From assembly GCF_000485595.1 (NCBI RefSeq), contig NW_014577722.1, positions 80,929 to 136,279 of the forward strand: 55,351 nucleotides of DNA. The letters run 5' to 3'. The notes below the pieces were generated by a model that saw only the letters and a list, made by a program, of their open reading frames with translations, did not search any database and was not told the origin of the DNA. Below, one piece after another: positions 1-11,115 of this stretch (position 1 is its first letter; each line of letters starts with the position of its first letter). The stretch comes from Priapulus caudatus. Taxonomy: Eukaryota; Priapulida; Priapulimorpha; Priapulimorphida; Priapulidae. Made by a program: the position numbers and the translations under genes.

Positions 1-802
1 ATATTCATGAAAGATGAGTGGAGAACGTGAGCTCATAGTATATTCGTGAAGTGGTTAAGATATGACCAGGAATAAATGTAATATAGACATCATTGACGAA
101 GTAACTGAAAGGTGGATGGCAGCCTCAGTGATGCCAGCAACAATGTCACGGTCAGGTTCACAAATGGGCTTGTAAAGATCTACAAGAGCGATTAGCTGAT
201 GTATATAGTTATAGTGATTATTATGAAATTGCTAATTTAAAATAATATATGTTATGTCAACACTTTGTTGTCGATTAACAAAATCAAGATATCAGTAGTT
301 GTGACAAAGTAATAACTTATTTCTGTGCGCTTTGTTCACGTAAGCTGATCATTTACGAAAAAAAATAATATTTCATTATTGTGTTTTCTATTCCGTAATT
401 CACTCATAACAGGCTTTTATTGAATGGAGATTTAGATAAGTGCAAGTTGATGAGTGTCTATATTTCGAATTTCCTATCCACTACAATGAGAACTGGCGCA
501 CTTGCCGCAAGGTGCGTCATAGGTAATCCCAACCTGGATAGGCTGCCTATGCAGCCTGTAAAATAACGGCATTTCCGTCAGCCTGCACCAGGGGACGTAC
601 CATTATGTCCGGTAGCTAAATTAATAAATGAGCCCGACACCGAATCTCCTGTGTGTCCTAGTCTCCTGTCACTCTCTACTGCACCGAGCACTCACCTGGG
701 TGGAAGTGGGCGGCCGCTGGACTGGAGGGACATCTAGTTTCGTATCAATCTTTATCATATAGTGTAAGTAAAAAGAAGCCACAAACGAGCAGCTCCTCGG
801 GC

Positions 803-1074
803 ACCGAATGGCTATAAAATATTCTAACCAATTTAGACTAGATAGAACTGGTCGATTGTTATTCACTAGTTCAAACCTCCCGCCTCAAGTTGTAAACAAA
901 CGCCCCTCTCGATGAGACTAAAGATCCACATCTCAAATCAAACTCCGCGCTGCGCGTTTCCAGAAACAGTGACGTCAAAACCGATGCACTGTCATTTTCT
1001 AGAAGATTCTGGTGTTCTAGAAGATTCGCTGGTTCTATATAACCGAATGGCTATAAAATATTTAAATTAGACTA
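803..1074. repeat. Short duplicated segment around the heat-shock elements
   Basis: ACCGAATGGCTATAAAATAT followed by a TTTAGACTA-like tail occurs at 803-840 and again at 1042-1074, on either side of the heat-shock cluster. Confidence 0.7.
969..1060 (+). promoter_or_regulatory. Heat-shock-element pair with CRE and TATA-like box
   Basis: TGACGTCA at 970-977 is followed by two identical perfect three-pentamer heat shock elements, TTCTAGAAGATTC, at 997-1009 and 1015-1027. TTCTATATAACC follows at 1033, and CTATAAAATATTT from about 1051. This spacing matches inducible Hsp promoters. No chaperone reading frame follows on either strand, so the transcript is unknown. It may be a displaced or relic promoter, or drive a non-coding RNA. 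Confidence 0.55.
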
Positions 1075-2559
1075 TAAGCCTCGGTCCGAGACTAGTCAAT
1101 ATACATGCACAAGTCTTAGGTGTATAGAGTGGCGAAGGCGTGGATCAAAGATGGCCCATCTCATCATGCGAGCACGGACGCGTGTTGCGTCAAGAAAACA
1201 GTGAACGTACAAAACCGAATAGTCATCTAGATATACGAGTGTCCACAGAAGAATATTCTGGCTGTTCCTACGTAAAGTCCTGGTATGATTAACTATGCGA
1301 CGTGATAGCAATTTCGCATTACAACCCATGACAAATCTATCTTACCTTCGCCGCGTCTGTACGCGCATCCGGTGCACACCGGCTGGCGATTTCGCAGAGC
1401 CATCGTGATCCGGATCAAGCTGCAACTTACGAATCTATAACCAGTGGATTCAATATGTATCTACATTAAGTAACTGAATTATATGAATTATGATCCGGCC
1501 TTTTGAAAATTTAGAGCCTGAGATAAAGGACTTGATTTAAAACTATTAATATCTTCTTCGTCCAATACAAGGTCAGGAGTCTTCTTAGACTGTAATGTTG
1601 ACCTTTTATATATAGAATATTTGTGCTATTTTTCAATGCCCAGTATGATGTCATTGCAGTGTCAGGGGTCTGCAGGCGTGAGAAAACGAGTCTATGTGGA
1701 TGTAATTATATAAAGTCATATAATATTTAAAAACTAATTTTTAAAATGCCAATAATCCAGTTATGGCTTACATGCTACAGCCCAAGTAAAACATTCTCTT
1801 ATGCATAAAGTTTTTTATAACTGAATGCTGAACTGCTGTTTGAAACGGTGGCATATTATATAGCCGTATACTTAGTAGTACCACGTTTATTGCTGATCCT
1901 TATTTAACAATAATTGCGCTTTTATCCTGTGTTGAAGTTTTGTGGTTTTGAAACAATTCCTGAAGCTATATACAAACAAGTAAATAGCAATTTTTTGTAA
2001 AGATGTTGCTTTTTATGGTAATCTTTATTTTCAATTACTAATCTTTAATGCTATGACAGTGTCTATACCAAATTTTTAAGAACAGAGACACGAGCCAACT
2101 GTTCATGGTGACTTCGACAAAGGAATGATCGGAGACACCGAGAAAAAAGAGATTATTACACCGGCCTCCTCGTGCTATGTAATTCAGTAAAACCATTAAT
2201 CTCAATTCCTACAAAAGCTTGCCAACTTGACCAGCCCAGGAGTATATCGTCTGTGACATTTAAGTAGCGGATGAGCTATACAGCTTAATTTTGACCTAGT
2301 TAACGTGTTTAGCGAACGAACAGTTTATGGTGTATCAACAGTTGGCGAACCTTCCTTACACTTCTAAGAGTCAATAATGCAGGAGTTTTACGGTAGTTAA
2401 ACCAAGTTTCACGGTAGGTGTGAGTAGCCTTGTGAGTTGTTAAGTTTTATGCACGCAGCACGCAATACCCATTCAAAATTCAGGTGAAAAGTCTGTCACG
2501 CATAGCGGCAAACATTGCTGCTTTGGTGCGCCCGTATGAATTAGCCACCATTAGGTGTG

Positions 2560-2840
2560 CGATTATCGTCCGGGCAGCGCCCTTCGGTGACACTGGGTCA
2601 ATTAAGGGGCCCTGGGGCACGGAATAATCGTCTTGATAAGCGTGCGCTGGGGGAGCGCCCCCACTGGCGCGCGGAGCGGCGGTGTGGCGGGGCGGTCTCG
2701 CGCGCGGGCCCCCCGCGCCAACACCCGAGTCCCGCGCCCTACACACGCCGGGGCCGCCGCCCCCTGTTCGCGCCCGCCAAACGTGGTACTCGGGAGAGGC
2801 TCCTTGCGCGCCCCCGTTGTCCAGGTTGCGAGAGGAGGGT
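2560..2840. other. GC- and CpG-rich island
   Basis: About 280 bases are strikingly GC-rich (runs such as GCGGGCCCCCCGCGCC) inside AT-rich flanks. Open frames on both strands, up to 155 codons, are what this composition gives by chance; their products are low-complexity Arg/Pro/Gly/Ala. It could be a CpG-island promoter, a foreign fragment or a relic of GC-rich repeat DNA. Confidence 0.6.
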
Positions 2841-2949
2841 TGTACGATATGCAGGTGCGCGACGCAACTTACGCAATGCCGATTTGTATACGGCTCTTCT
2901 TGTGTGTGAGCCGCTGTCAGCATCATAGTTGAGACTCCATGCTGCATCT

Positions 2950-5000
2950 TGCCAATAGATGTACTGCTATGTGCAGGGTGTACAAGGGTGAGGGCATCTC
3001 GATCTGCAGAGCTTCTAATACGTATGCTTGAGTATGTTGTGTGATGGTAATGATAGACACTGAAAATTGCAGATTCACCACAGCCAATTCAGGCAAATAG
3101 GTACAAATCATGCATAGCATCGCCTGCATTTCATAGCACTACCATGCGTACTGAGCATGGCCGCTCACAATATAACCCTCCCGATACGGCACCAGAATAC
3201 TTGCGGGACTCACCGCCCACCGAACCACAGGTAAGGTGTGGCTCTACCTGTCTCACTTCACTGCAGTCTTAAGTGTCTATAAGCTCGAGGGGGTGCTGCG
3301 GTTTGATTCTCGTGCCTATGACTTTGTAGTTCGAGCCCACTAGTGCACTATCTGATGTCTATACAGTCGATTGGGTGGTTTGTATAGACTCCACCTACCT
3401 TGCGTCGCAGATGCTCAACTCCTACGTGACATGAGCGAGTAACTTTGGAGGCAGTGGTCGACCCCATATACGTTCTCGTATGTCCTGTTATGAGCCAAAT
3501 CACTGTTTTTACGTAGAATGGCGGTGCTGTACGTACGTAGGGCCAGTATTTAACTAGTGATGCTCCCGAATGAGTACGATTAATAGTAAACTTAAAATTC
3601 GAGCTGCATAATCGAACTTATGCAACAACAATTTCAATTTCTCTGAAAGTTATATCGGTACAAACTACCAACAAACACAAACAAGGAAACTGTAAGCCTA
3701 CACGATCGATGGGAATTCGTATTACCACAAGTTAGAGTGGCAGCAAGTCCTGCAGGGCCCGTTTATCGAGAAACTTAAGGAGTAACTGCTAAATGTTACT
3801 GTTTAATCAATAGGTATCTCTTGATGTGAGCGAGAGCTGTAACAAAGTGTACATTTAGTGAGGACATTGGACAAATTAGGACAGTGGTCTTTGTTTTGGT
3901 TTGACACGTCCACTATATTATCACGTAGATTGAGACTTTACCTCTCCGTATTGTTTGTTACATTGTGTTGCGGAGAGGATATTTCCAGTCTGGCAGGCAA
4001 ACATTAACTCGGAACTACACAGCCTAACATCTATAGGGAGCGACGGAAACTAATACTGTACATCTATGCTATACTATAAAAGGGACAGCCTCTCTTTTTC
4101 GACTTAACTTATTATCTCTATCTGCTCGCATGATTTCAAATCTGCTGACTGTACAAACGATGCCATTACCCACTCGTAGAGTATAATAATGGGCGTCTAC
4201 TTCTTCTCAGATCGATTGCAAAACTACGCCATACTCAATCCTTAGCATTGAAACTTTCAAGCCGCGTTTTATTAACAACTGTGTGCGCCACCATACCAGC
4301 GGTATACGGCGCTAGAGTGCAGGACGACAACTATCAAATGGTAGTTACTTGCACTTCTAGACTGTGTTTACCCTCGTCGACAGTTCCCAGCACAGCTAAC
4401 ACAACCACAAGTGCAGTGTAGCGAAAGGATATATGCGCAGGAGTGAGTGGTGGCGAACGGTACCAGTCTATTACGTGTTTACGGATTTGACAGCTTTGCC
4501 AATAGTTTAAGAAGTCCTAACTTGAGTTGATTTTACTTATTGCTACGTCAGTTCTCTGTTTCTCATGAACTGCGGGCTCACACGCGGTATTCCGCGGCTG
4601 CTAATATTATTCGAAATTGCTTGCACTGTTAAGACGAATTGCGATTAACCACATACTGGTCATAGGAGTAATACGCTTCGGCGGCGGAGGACCCTTTTGC
4701 ATGAATGTAATAAACAAGTAACGTGAAATCGCTTTGAATTTCAAGAGGTCCGAGTTTTCATTTGACAACGTCGCCTTCACAACAACATATCTAAGCAGTA
4801 TCGAGGTCGATTACCAGGCAGTTACTCGAAGCCGACCCTAAAAGCTCGATGTGAGCCACCATCCACCAGGTTACGCTTGTGATTGTATTTGTACCCCCAC
4901 GGCACGGCCCGCACTTGACCTCAAAATCAAGCAGCTTGCTCATTATCAGACTAATTAACCGAAAGAGGAAAGGCCGAATTTTTCTTTAGCTAAGAATAAT
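2950..5000. other. Region without recognised gene
   Basis: No protein-like frame and no clear repeat structure. A tRNA-B-box-like string, GGTTTGATTCTC, near 3300 is too weak to call. Confidence 0.5.
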
Positions 5001-6589
5001 ATATTTATCCCAAAGTTAAAGGAAATTCCCCCTCATGGGACTCACCCAGGATATCCCAAGAAATGCCATAATGATGCTCTGCCACGACAATGTGCCACCA
5101 CCATACCTCTTACAAACGTTTCGGCACTTGCACGTTTCAGACAACCAGAAAACACTCTTGTCAGCTGAGTTTAATACCACCGTTAAATCAGGCCCCGTCA
5201 TACTCGTTATCACATCCCTGCAACTATACAGGATAGGTTTTACCCAATTCCTGCCCAATGAATATATGTATTCGTTAGGCAAACAAGTTAAACCCCAGAA
5301 CAGCCGCCAACAAGTGACAGTGACCTTACCAACTGCCCTGACCAGAATGAAAGCATCCTCGATATATATTAACTGGCTGACACAAACAAACATGCTGATA
5401 ATTGCCGCCGGATTTTCAATTTTAAATATCCAATTCTTACAAAACTGTGATAAATTCGATATTAGGCATAACAATACAAAAAAATGCTGCTGTATACGGT
5501 TCCACAATCATTTTCATAAGTAGAACAAGCGAAAAAAAGACGACTGCACTCTAAGCCAAGACAAAGACATACCTGCCACAAAACAAAAATAGAGCACCAG
5601 GAGAAGACCACACTGCCGAGAAATGAAACCAAGCCAGTACCGAGAGGATCCCAACAGAAACAAAGCAGCCGCAAGACTAAGCACGTCCAACACCTAGAAA
5701 CAGCATGATCACACAGAAACAACCACTGACGCATCACAGAGTTCAGTCAAGACTAAACTTCGTTTATAAACAAATAACACCCACGCGGCGCGTAACTGTA
5801 TCAGTTACGTCATCGATTGAAATGTACATTCCTCGCCGCGCAGCGTCCAAAACTTTCCGACCGAAGATGGCGTTCAGAGGTAAGCGCAGACGCACGTATA
5901 ACGTACCAGATCTCCTTCAATGTCGGGAGGATCAACACATTTCAACTGACAGTCAACCATCGGACTCTGCAGCGTCCACACCAGCCAGCATGCTCCACCA
6001 TATCCCGCGACATGCACACTACTGTAACGTCGACGGAGAGAGACCATTCCCAACGGACAGTACAAAAACTGGCAAATTTTCATTGGTAGGTTTTACAATT
6101 CACTTTCTGGCAAATTACTTAATCTCCAGATTGATTAAACTGAAGTTAAGAAAGTAATTCTTTCTGCGACTTTGAGCGCAATATACATTTGACCTATCCT
6201 GCCGCGGACATTCTTCTCACTCTGTTCGATAGATGGTGTGCATACTGACTATGTGGCAGGGAATCGATAATCCGAACTATAGTTGCTAACCTTCGTTTAG
6301 CCCCATGCGTGTGATACTATCAGCCACCACCTGACACGCACAGCTAGGGCCTGCATACCTCACAAATCCCATTGGTTGATACAAATCACTGGCCTTAAAC
6401 TCCTGTTTTATATGGTGGCATCCTGTGAACCCTACACCTATTTTTTTATTTTTGATTTAATTGTTGTAACAATTATGTAGTTATTAATATTGTTTGTAAT
6501 AAATCATGAAATAATTTGCGTAAATTGGGGAAAAATAGTTAAATGTATAAAGATAGAAAAATACAGAAAACAGGAAAATAATTACACAA

Positions 6590-7195
6590 GTGGCCCCGCA
6601 GCGACAGCGCTCATCTAACATCTACTGCGGTGACTCGTGGTGGAGGTGGTGGGATTCTAAGTAAACCTTGTTCAGTCCCAAATGCTGTTCACATACCGTG
6701 CCGAAACAGTAGGAACGCACAGGGATGGTATCAGGACCCTTCTCAAAAGAAATGTTTCGTTGGATCGTATGAAAGTTGCCACGAAGATGGCGTGTACGTT
6801 TAAGTGTCTTAAATTAAAGATGGAAGCTCCCATCGTACGTAGTAGCAACAACTATTTGCAAGACAGAATAGGTAAACACTCATCCATTTACCTACGGCAA
6901 GCCACAGGCTGAAATAGAGAGCTGCCACCTGTAACTAATTAATGCAGGCAAAAACTACCCAGTACTATCACCACCACATGCACTGGCAGTGGCCACTGGC
7001 AGTCGGCATACACGTTACATGTAACACCCTGACAGTACAGAATGCCATAGAAATTATTACGATTTAAGGAGGCATAAACCTTCTTCAACACCAAATTAGC
7101 TTTTGAAATTTCACGTGTGACATTGTAGCCTCATACATCCAGGCATGTATAGATTCTACTAGCAAACCCGGCAGTCCAAATTCTTTCTAACAGTA
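6590..7195. repeat. Dispersed repeat V, clean copy
   Basis: Sequence beginning GCCCCGCAGCGACAGCGC matches 25898-26525 throughout its length. A related start (TGCCGCAGAGCGACAGCGC) is at 32712. It runs directly into the SINE-like repeat at 7199. Coding content is not recognisable. Confidence 0.7.
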
Positions 7196-7198
7196 AAA

Positions 7199-7895
7199 CA
7201 AATCCATGTTTAACCCTCCTCTTAAGGGTCAAAAGGTCTTATCGCGACACTTACTCCTTCGCATGTCAGCAGAAGCTACATTTCATGTCCTTTTTCAAAT
7301 AAAGCCATAAAAATGCTAGGTCCACGCTGCAACAAAAAAGTTTTTCAATCGCTCCGTCAGACCATGTCCTCAGAAAATGTCTAAAATCTGCCCTGTGCCC
7401 ATTGACCTTTTGACCTGTGAACCTCCAATTTCGGCACAGTGATGGCTTTTCCTACCTGAGTGCTATACACCGGCGACTATCAGCGGAGCCTAGGTCGAGC
7501 CGTTTAGATTTGTGCCGTCAATTCTGCATTTCGTCCCTATACCTTAAGTTAAGGGATCGGACAGTTTCGCGAATGTTCCCCCTTCTTTTACACCTCTTGA
7601 CCTTTGACCTTTGACCCCCAGCTTCGACATCCCAACTCATTTTCGGATTACCCCCCCACGTCCCGAATATCGTGACCGTACGTCAAGTGGTTAAAATTTG
7701 TGCCCAATTGTTGACGGACGGACGGACGGACACACGGACGGACACACGGACGGCCGGACAGACGGACGGACGATCATGTGATTCTACAAGCTGCACCTGA
7801 CTACGTCAGATGAGCTAAAAACAGATGGGATTCGATCCAACGACCTTTCAGCCGTGACTCCCGTGCTCTACGCGTTCAGCTATTATATTCAGGCT
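7199..7895 (-). repeat. Long SINE-like repeat with tRNA-derived head
   Basis: On the minus strand a tRNA-like head at 7825-7885 carries an A box (TAGCTGAACGCGTAGAGCA, 7864-7882) and a B box (GGATCGAATCC, 7828-7838). A body follows with a variable GACG/GTCC microsatellite, CCGAATATCGTGACCGTACG on the plus strand, and TGACCTTTGACC repeats. The same body recurs at 8650, 25562, 26528 and 29266. Only this copy keeps the tRNA head. Pol III boxes plus a dispersed body indicate a SINE or a SINE-like composite. Confidence 0.7.
7712..7770 (+). repeat. GACG-type microsatellite
   Basis: GACGGACGGACGG with interspersed CACACG steps, inside the SINE-like repeat. Its length varies between copies. Confidence 0.85.
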
Positions 7896-8061
7896 TATGC
7901 GAGGTAAAACTATTTATAGTTGGCCTAAATCAAAAACAGACGTTTGCGTAAGTGCTATTGACATTGTATTCCCAACGTACAGAATCTCATATAGAGAATG
8001 AAGTTCATATATTATTTAAGGCGAGTAAACGTTGTTCAAGTAACATGGTTCATACAGGACT

Positions 8062-8535
8062 GAAAAAAATTTCAAGGACTTTTCAAGGACTTTTTATCAG
8101 AAATTCAAGGATATTTTATCAGACATTTTATCGGAATTCATACACAGAACAAAACATACCTGGATTAATTTAATAACCCCATTCTTAATCACTGCATGTC
8201 ACCTCTAAAACTTACCTGGATCACATAAACCCTTCTAAACACTGTCACTTCTACAACATACCTTGATTTACTGACTGATTTTACTGACTTACTGTAATTT
8301 GTGATCATCATTTAACTGTCTATCGTGTCTATAGCTTTTTAAGCTCATTTAACGCAATTTTTATTGAGGTTTGCACATTATTGATTGTACAAAATTTCTT
8401 TTTATTACAGGCAAGGATTCTTTCTAAAAATCCAAGGACATTTTCATGAAATTCAAGGACTTTCCAAGCACAAAATCAACAGTTACTAAATTCAAGTACT
8501 TTTCAAGGACTCCCCTCAAATTCAAGGACTTTTCA
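8062..8535. repeat. Degenerate TTCAAGGACTTT repeat
   Basis: The motif TTCAAGGACTTTTCAAGGAC recurs at about 8070-8110 and 8445-8530 around a unique core. This is the sort of sub-terminal repeat seen at DNA transposon ends. No coding part is recognised. Confidence 0.5.
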
Positions 8536-8649
8536 AAGACTGTGCAAACCATGAGTAAGTTTTGCATGCAGAATTTCACTGTGAAATTTAAGTCTTCCAC
8601 GAACACACAAGTACCATCAAACACAGTTCAGTCCTTTGCTAACATTCAA

Positions 8650-9225
8650 CAAATCCATGTTTAACCCTCCTCTTGAGGGTCAAAAGGTTATCAGACAACT
8701 ACTCTTCGCATGTCAGTGAAAAGCACATTTCATGGTCCTTTCAATAAAGTGATAAAAATGGTAGGTCAGCGCTGAAACAAAAACGTTTTTCACTGTCGAT
8801 TAGGCCATGTCCTCAGAAAATGTCTGATATCTGACCTTTCCCCCACTGCCCTTTGACATGTGACCTCCAATTTCGCACTGGTGATGGGTTTCCTGCCCAT
8901 CACACTATACACCGAATATTAAGAGCATATAGGTCGAGCCGTTCAGATTTGTGCCGCAATTCCGTATTTCCTCCTATACCTTAAGTTAAGGGGGAAATAT
9001 TCCCCCTCCGTTGACACATCTTGACCTTTGACCCTTGACCCCCAAATTGGTCATCCGAATCCTTTTCACGATCCCCCCCCCCCGACGTCCCGAATATCGT
9101 AACCGTATGTAGAGCGGTTAAGATTTGTGCCCAACTGTTGACGGACGCACGGACATACGCACGCACGCACGCACGCACGCTCATGCGATTCTACAAGCTG
9201 CATCTGACTTTGTCAAAATAAACCA
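8650..9225 (-). repeat. SINE-like repeat, headless copy
   Basis: Shares with 7199-7822 the CCATGTTTAACCCTCCTCTT start, the CATGTCCTCAGAAAATGTCT core, the TTGACCTTTGACC segment, the CCGAATATCGTAACCGTATG segment and a (GCAC)n tract before CTACAAGCTGCATCTGAC. Lacks the tRNA-like head. Confidence 0.75.
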
Positions 9226-9697
9226 CAAAATTTGAAATGGCGTTCGTTTTTGCGCTATTGTTTTCTAGGAAGTACACAGAAGCAACTGCAATGTGCTGCG
9301 AAAAGATAAGCTACTTAGATACAGCTATTTAGTTTTAGTTTTATTTGGGTAGAGAATTGAAAGAGGAATAAAGTGAGTGATGTGAGGGAAAGAAAAACGA
9401 ATAGGAAGAGCACACACCGTGACGCATGCATGAATAGATGCAGTTACACCTAATCCGTAGTGAAAACAATATCCTTGACTAAATATGCACTAGTCCAAAC
9501 TAAGTTAGCATCCCCAAAACTGATGTGACCCAGTCGCACTTCAAAGTATGTCCTGTCGTCGCGCGTTAACATGAACAACCTTGGTGTAACCTGGTCTGGT
9601 TCTGGCCCGATTGCCTAATTACTCAAATATCTGTATGCTCAGATTTAGCAAGGTACGTACATGTATAAGTAATACTCGCGCTAGTAATGTAATACTT

Positions 9698-9802
9698 AAC
9701 AGTTATTCGCCGAAGGCGAGGTGAATCTTGTTGAATAATCCCCAAGACAAAGTCGAGAGAATTATTCAACAAGATTCACCGAGCCTGAGGCGAATAACTG
9801 TT
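9698..9802. repeat. Inverted repeat hairpin
   Basis: AACAGTTATTCGCC...GGTGAATCTTGTTGAATAAT is matched in reverse by ATTATTCAACAAGATTCACC...GGCGAATAACTGTT across a short loop. Arms are about 45 bases. Probably a miniature foldback element. Confidence 0.8.
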
Positions 9803-10800
9803 TTCGTATCATTGCCTGAGTAGATAAAATAATAGATAAAAGAACTAAGTGCTGAAACCACTCTGTTGACAAAACGTTTCGTAAAATTAGATGTAAACAA
9901 GTGTCGGCAACCATTTTGTGGCAACTCAAATTGTTGCATTTCGGTAAATTTCGCCCCCAACAAACTCAACATATACCGTTAGGAAAACAGTAAACAAACC
10001 TAGCTTGTTGAACAGACTTTAGCCCCGAATTTACCCTGAGTCTCAAAACTCCTAATTTCATGTTCGAATCAACGGTAAAGAATTGTATTCTTTAGTTCAT
10101 GTATGACTGGGGTATAGACTGTAGGCTACCTGTTTAATTTCTAATTAGGTAGTGCCTGCCATCTGTTGGAAATCAGAGTAACAAAACCCAATAAGCTTGA
10201 ATGACCGACCTTTAAATGACCTTTCCTACCTTTAAATAGTTTAACTCCAAATTTTGTCACATCTTTAATTTTGGCACTTTTGGGGACAGCATTTTCTTTA
10301 AATTTGTCAATTTCGGCTTCCGCGTAACATTTACAAATCTTGCTGCCATTTTTGGGGCCAATACAATGTAAACCCTAGAGGTGATTATCGAAATATATTC
10401 ACCTAGGTCTCGACCAATCAGCGCGCAGGATTTCCTATAATCACTCGGGCGATGATACTAAAGTGGATTAATCACCTTTCAAGTACCAATTAAAGTATTG
10501 AGGCAGTGATACAGTACTATACTTGACTGTTGTACTTATAGTCGCTTGTTTCAAATTTGGCACCTTAAAATTTGCAAATTTTGCAAGTCTAGCTATATTA
10601 TTAACAATCAACTAACATGCTACTCACTGCATATAGCAATCAGGGACAAAGCCTACAGGAATCCATTTTAGATTAGCAAAAAAAAATTGTTTTAATAAAT
10701 GTTTGTGATTAGTTAGAAATTATTTTTATTGACGTACAGCAAGCACCACAATACAGTGAAAAGTAATTTAGTTTTCACATTTCTTTACTAGTATGGTGCT
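9803..10800. other. Region without recognised gene
   Basis: AT-rich. It holds the DDX18 3' flank on its right side. No frame above about 70 codons looks protein-like. Confidence 0.5.
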
Positions 10801-10811
10801 TGGAATTCCAC

Positions 10812-10861
10812 TTTATTATGAATAAAATTGCAGCAAAGTTACATATGGGTAAGGTTTTATT
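10812..10861 (-). promoter_or_regulatory. Candidate DDX18 polyadenylation signals
   Basis: Two AATAAA hexamers on the minus strand, at 10856-10861 and 10812-10817, lie 115-165 bases after the DDX18 stop codon. Position and orientation fit 3' end formation of this transcript. No cDNA evidence is available here. Confidence 0.5.
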
Positions 10862-10975
10862 AAAAAAGAGTTATTCAAGTTCGTTGAAAACATCTTCCTT
10901 AAATGATTCCACAACGAACCCAATATTCAATCAACAAGCCTCATTTCCCATATCCAATACCACCTGCGTGTTGAG

Positions 10976-11115
10976 TCATCTTGAGAATTGACGCTTGTCC
11001 TTCTTGCCCTTGAGCTGTCTGTACATCATCGATTTTTTGACTGGCTTGGAATTGGTTCCGAAGCCGCCGCCACCACCTCTGCGACGAACACGATCACCTT
11101 TACTGCTATTCACAC
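10976..11115 (-). CDS. DDX18: DDX18 exon 11: Gly-rich basic tail and stop
   Basis: Acceptor TGTTTTAG. Encodes [19 protein letters not shown] and a basic tail ending KKDKRQFSR, then TGA at 10976-10978. Human DDX18 ends with the same kind of RGG-like tract and a terminal RQFS segment, so this is the true C-terminus. Confidence 0.93.

Larger units (their letters stand above)
1..2479. other. Region without recognised gene
   Basis: Apart from the heat-shock cluster near 1 kb, no frame with protein-like content is seen. The longest frames are under 80 codons. Sequence is AT-rich and unique-looking. Confidence 0.6.

Noticed and set aside
2480-2947. 155-codon frame through the GC-rich island
   Set aside because: Its product is low-complexity Arg/Pro/Gly/Ala; GC-rich DNA has few stop codons.
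5016-5523. Long open frames of about 160 codons on both strands over the same stretch
   Set aside because: The two frames are complementary shadows; neither has a recognised motif, splice context or codon bias, and overlapping antisense frames of this kind arise from composition.
7825-7885. Functional tRNA gene
   Set aside because: A and B boxes are present, but the anticodon stem does not pair well and there is no acceptor stem; it is better explained as a SINE head.
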